A stretch of DNA of 16,213 bases from NCBI GenBank assembly GCA_020832725.1, contig JAFIEC010000360.1, forward strand, positions 1-16,213, written 5' to 3'. Both the position numbers and the translations under genes were made by a program. Origin of the DNA: Paracoccaceae bacterium. Lineage in GTDB: Bacteria > Pseudomonadota > Alphaproteobacteria > Rhodobacterales > Rhodobacteraceae. Below the pieces are notes generated by a model that had not been told where the DNA came from, made no database searches, and saw only the letters and a program-made list of their open reading frames with translations. Positions 16,154 to 16,213 of this stretch are shown here, piece by piece; position 1 is the first letter of the stretch, and each line of letters starts with the position of its first letter.

Positions 16154-16182
16154 GGTGTAGCCGCGTGGCGCGCGCGCTGCAA
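16154..16182 (-). promoter_or_regulatory. Candidate promoter of gatC-gatA
   Basis: On the minus strand TTGCAG (complement of 16177-16182) and TACACC (complement of 16154-16159) are separated by 17 bases and lie about 47 bases upstream of the gatC start. Matches to the consensus are partial. Alternating CG tracts lie within the spacer and just upstream of the -35. Confidence 0.4.
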
Positions 16183-16213
16183 GCGGGGCGCGCGCGCGCA
16201 CGCCCCCTGCCTG

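Overview
The window looks like ordinary chromosomal core DNA from an alphaproteobacterium of the order Rhodobacterales (Rhodobacter/Paracoccus/Roseobacter-type). The reasons are the very GC-rich third codon positions, the aa3 oxidase assembly order ctaB - CoxF-like - ctaG - ctaE - SURF1 followed by thrC, an M16 peptidase and a RimJ-like acetyltransferase, and a GatC/GatA pair. I see no insertion sequence, prophage, CRISPR array, tRNA gene or obviously foreign segment. I also found no convincing previously undescribed system.

Layout. (1) 1-5945, plus strand: the C-terminal end of heme O synthase (ctaB), a 61-residue CoxF-like membrane protein, the copper chaperone CtaG/Cox11, cytochrome oxidase subunit III and SURF1. 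These build the aa3-type cytochrome c oxidase. Threonine synthase, an M16 zinc peptidase and a GNAT acetyltransferase follow, tied together by stop/start overlaps. Two hairpins lie between ctaE and SURF1. (2) 5993-9375, minus strand: from upstream to downstream an XRE regulator, an inositol-monophosphatase/histidinol-phosphatase-type enzyme overlapping it by GTGA, a DmdB-like acyl-CoA ligase and a 75-residue unknown protein. (3) 9635-11493, plus strand: a zinc-free quinone oxidoreductase of the MDR superfamily, then a Bax-inhibitor-1 (YbhL-like) membrane protein with its own probable promoter and a clear terminator. (4) 11976-16107, minus strand: from upstream to downstream gatC, gatA, an excalibur-domain lipoprotein, an AmpD/AmiD-like amidase, the RNase P RNA gene (rnpB) and ribosomal protein L33 (rpmG).

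The only stretch longer than 300 bases without a gene is 11494-11975. It holds the terminator of the Bax-inhibitor gene, the terminator of rpmG and about 380 bases I cannot explain. The best second-look items are the DmdB-like ligase (it shares the residue positions I remember for Ruegeria DmdB), the excalibur lipoprotein/amidase pair, the regulator-phosphatase overlap, the 75-residue orphan, and the duplicated GC hairpin around the phosphatase stop codon.
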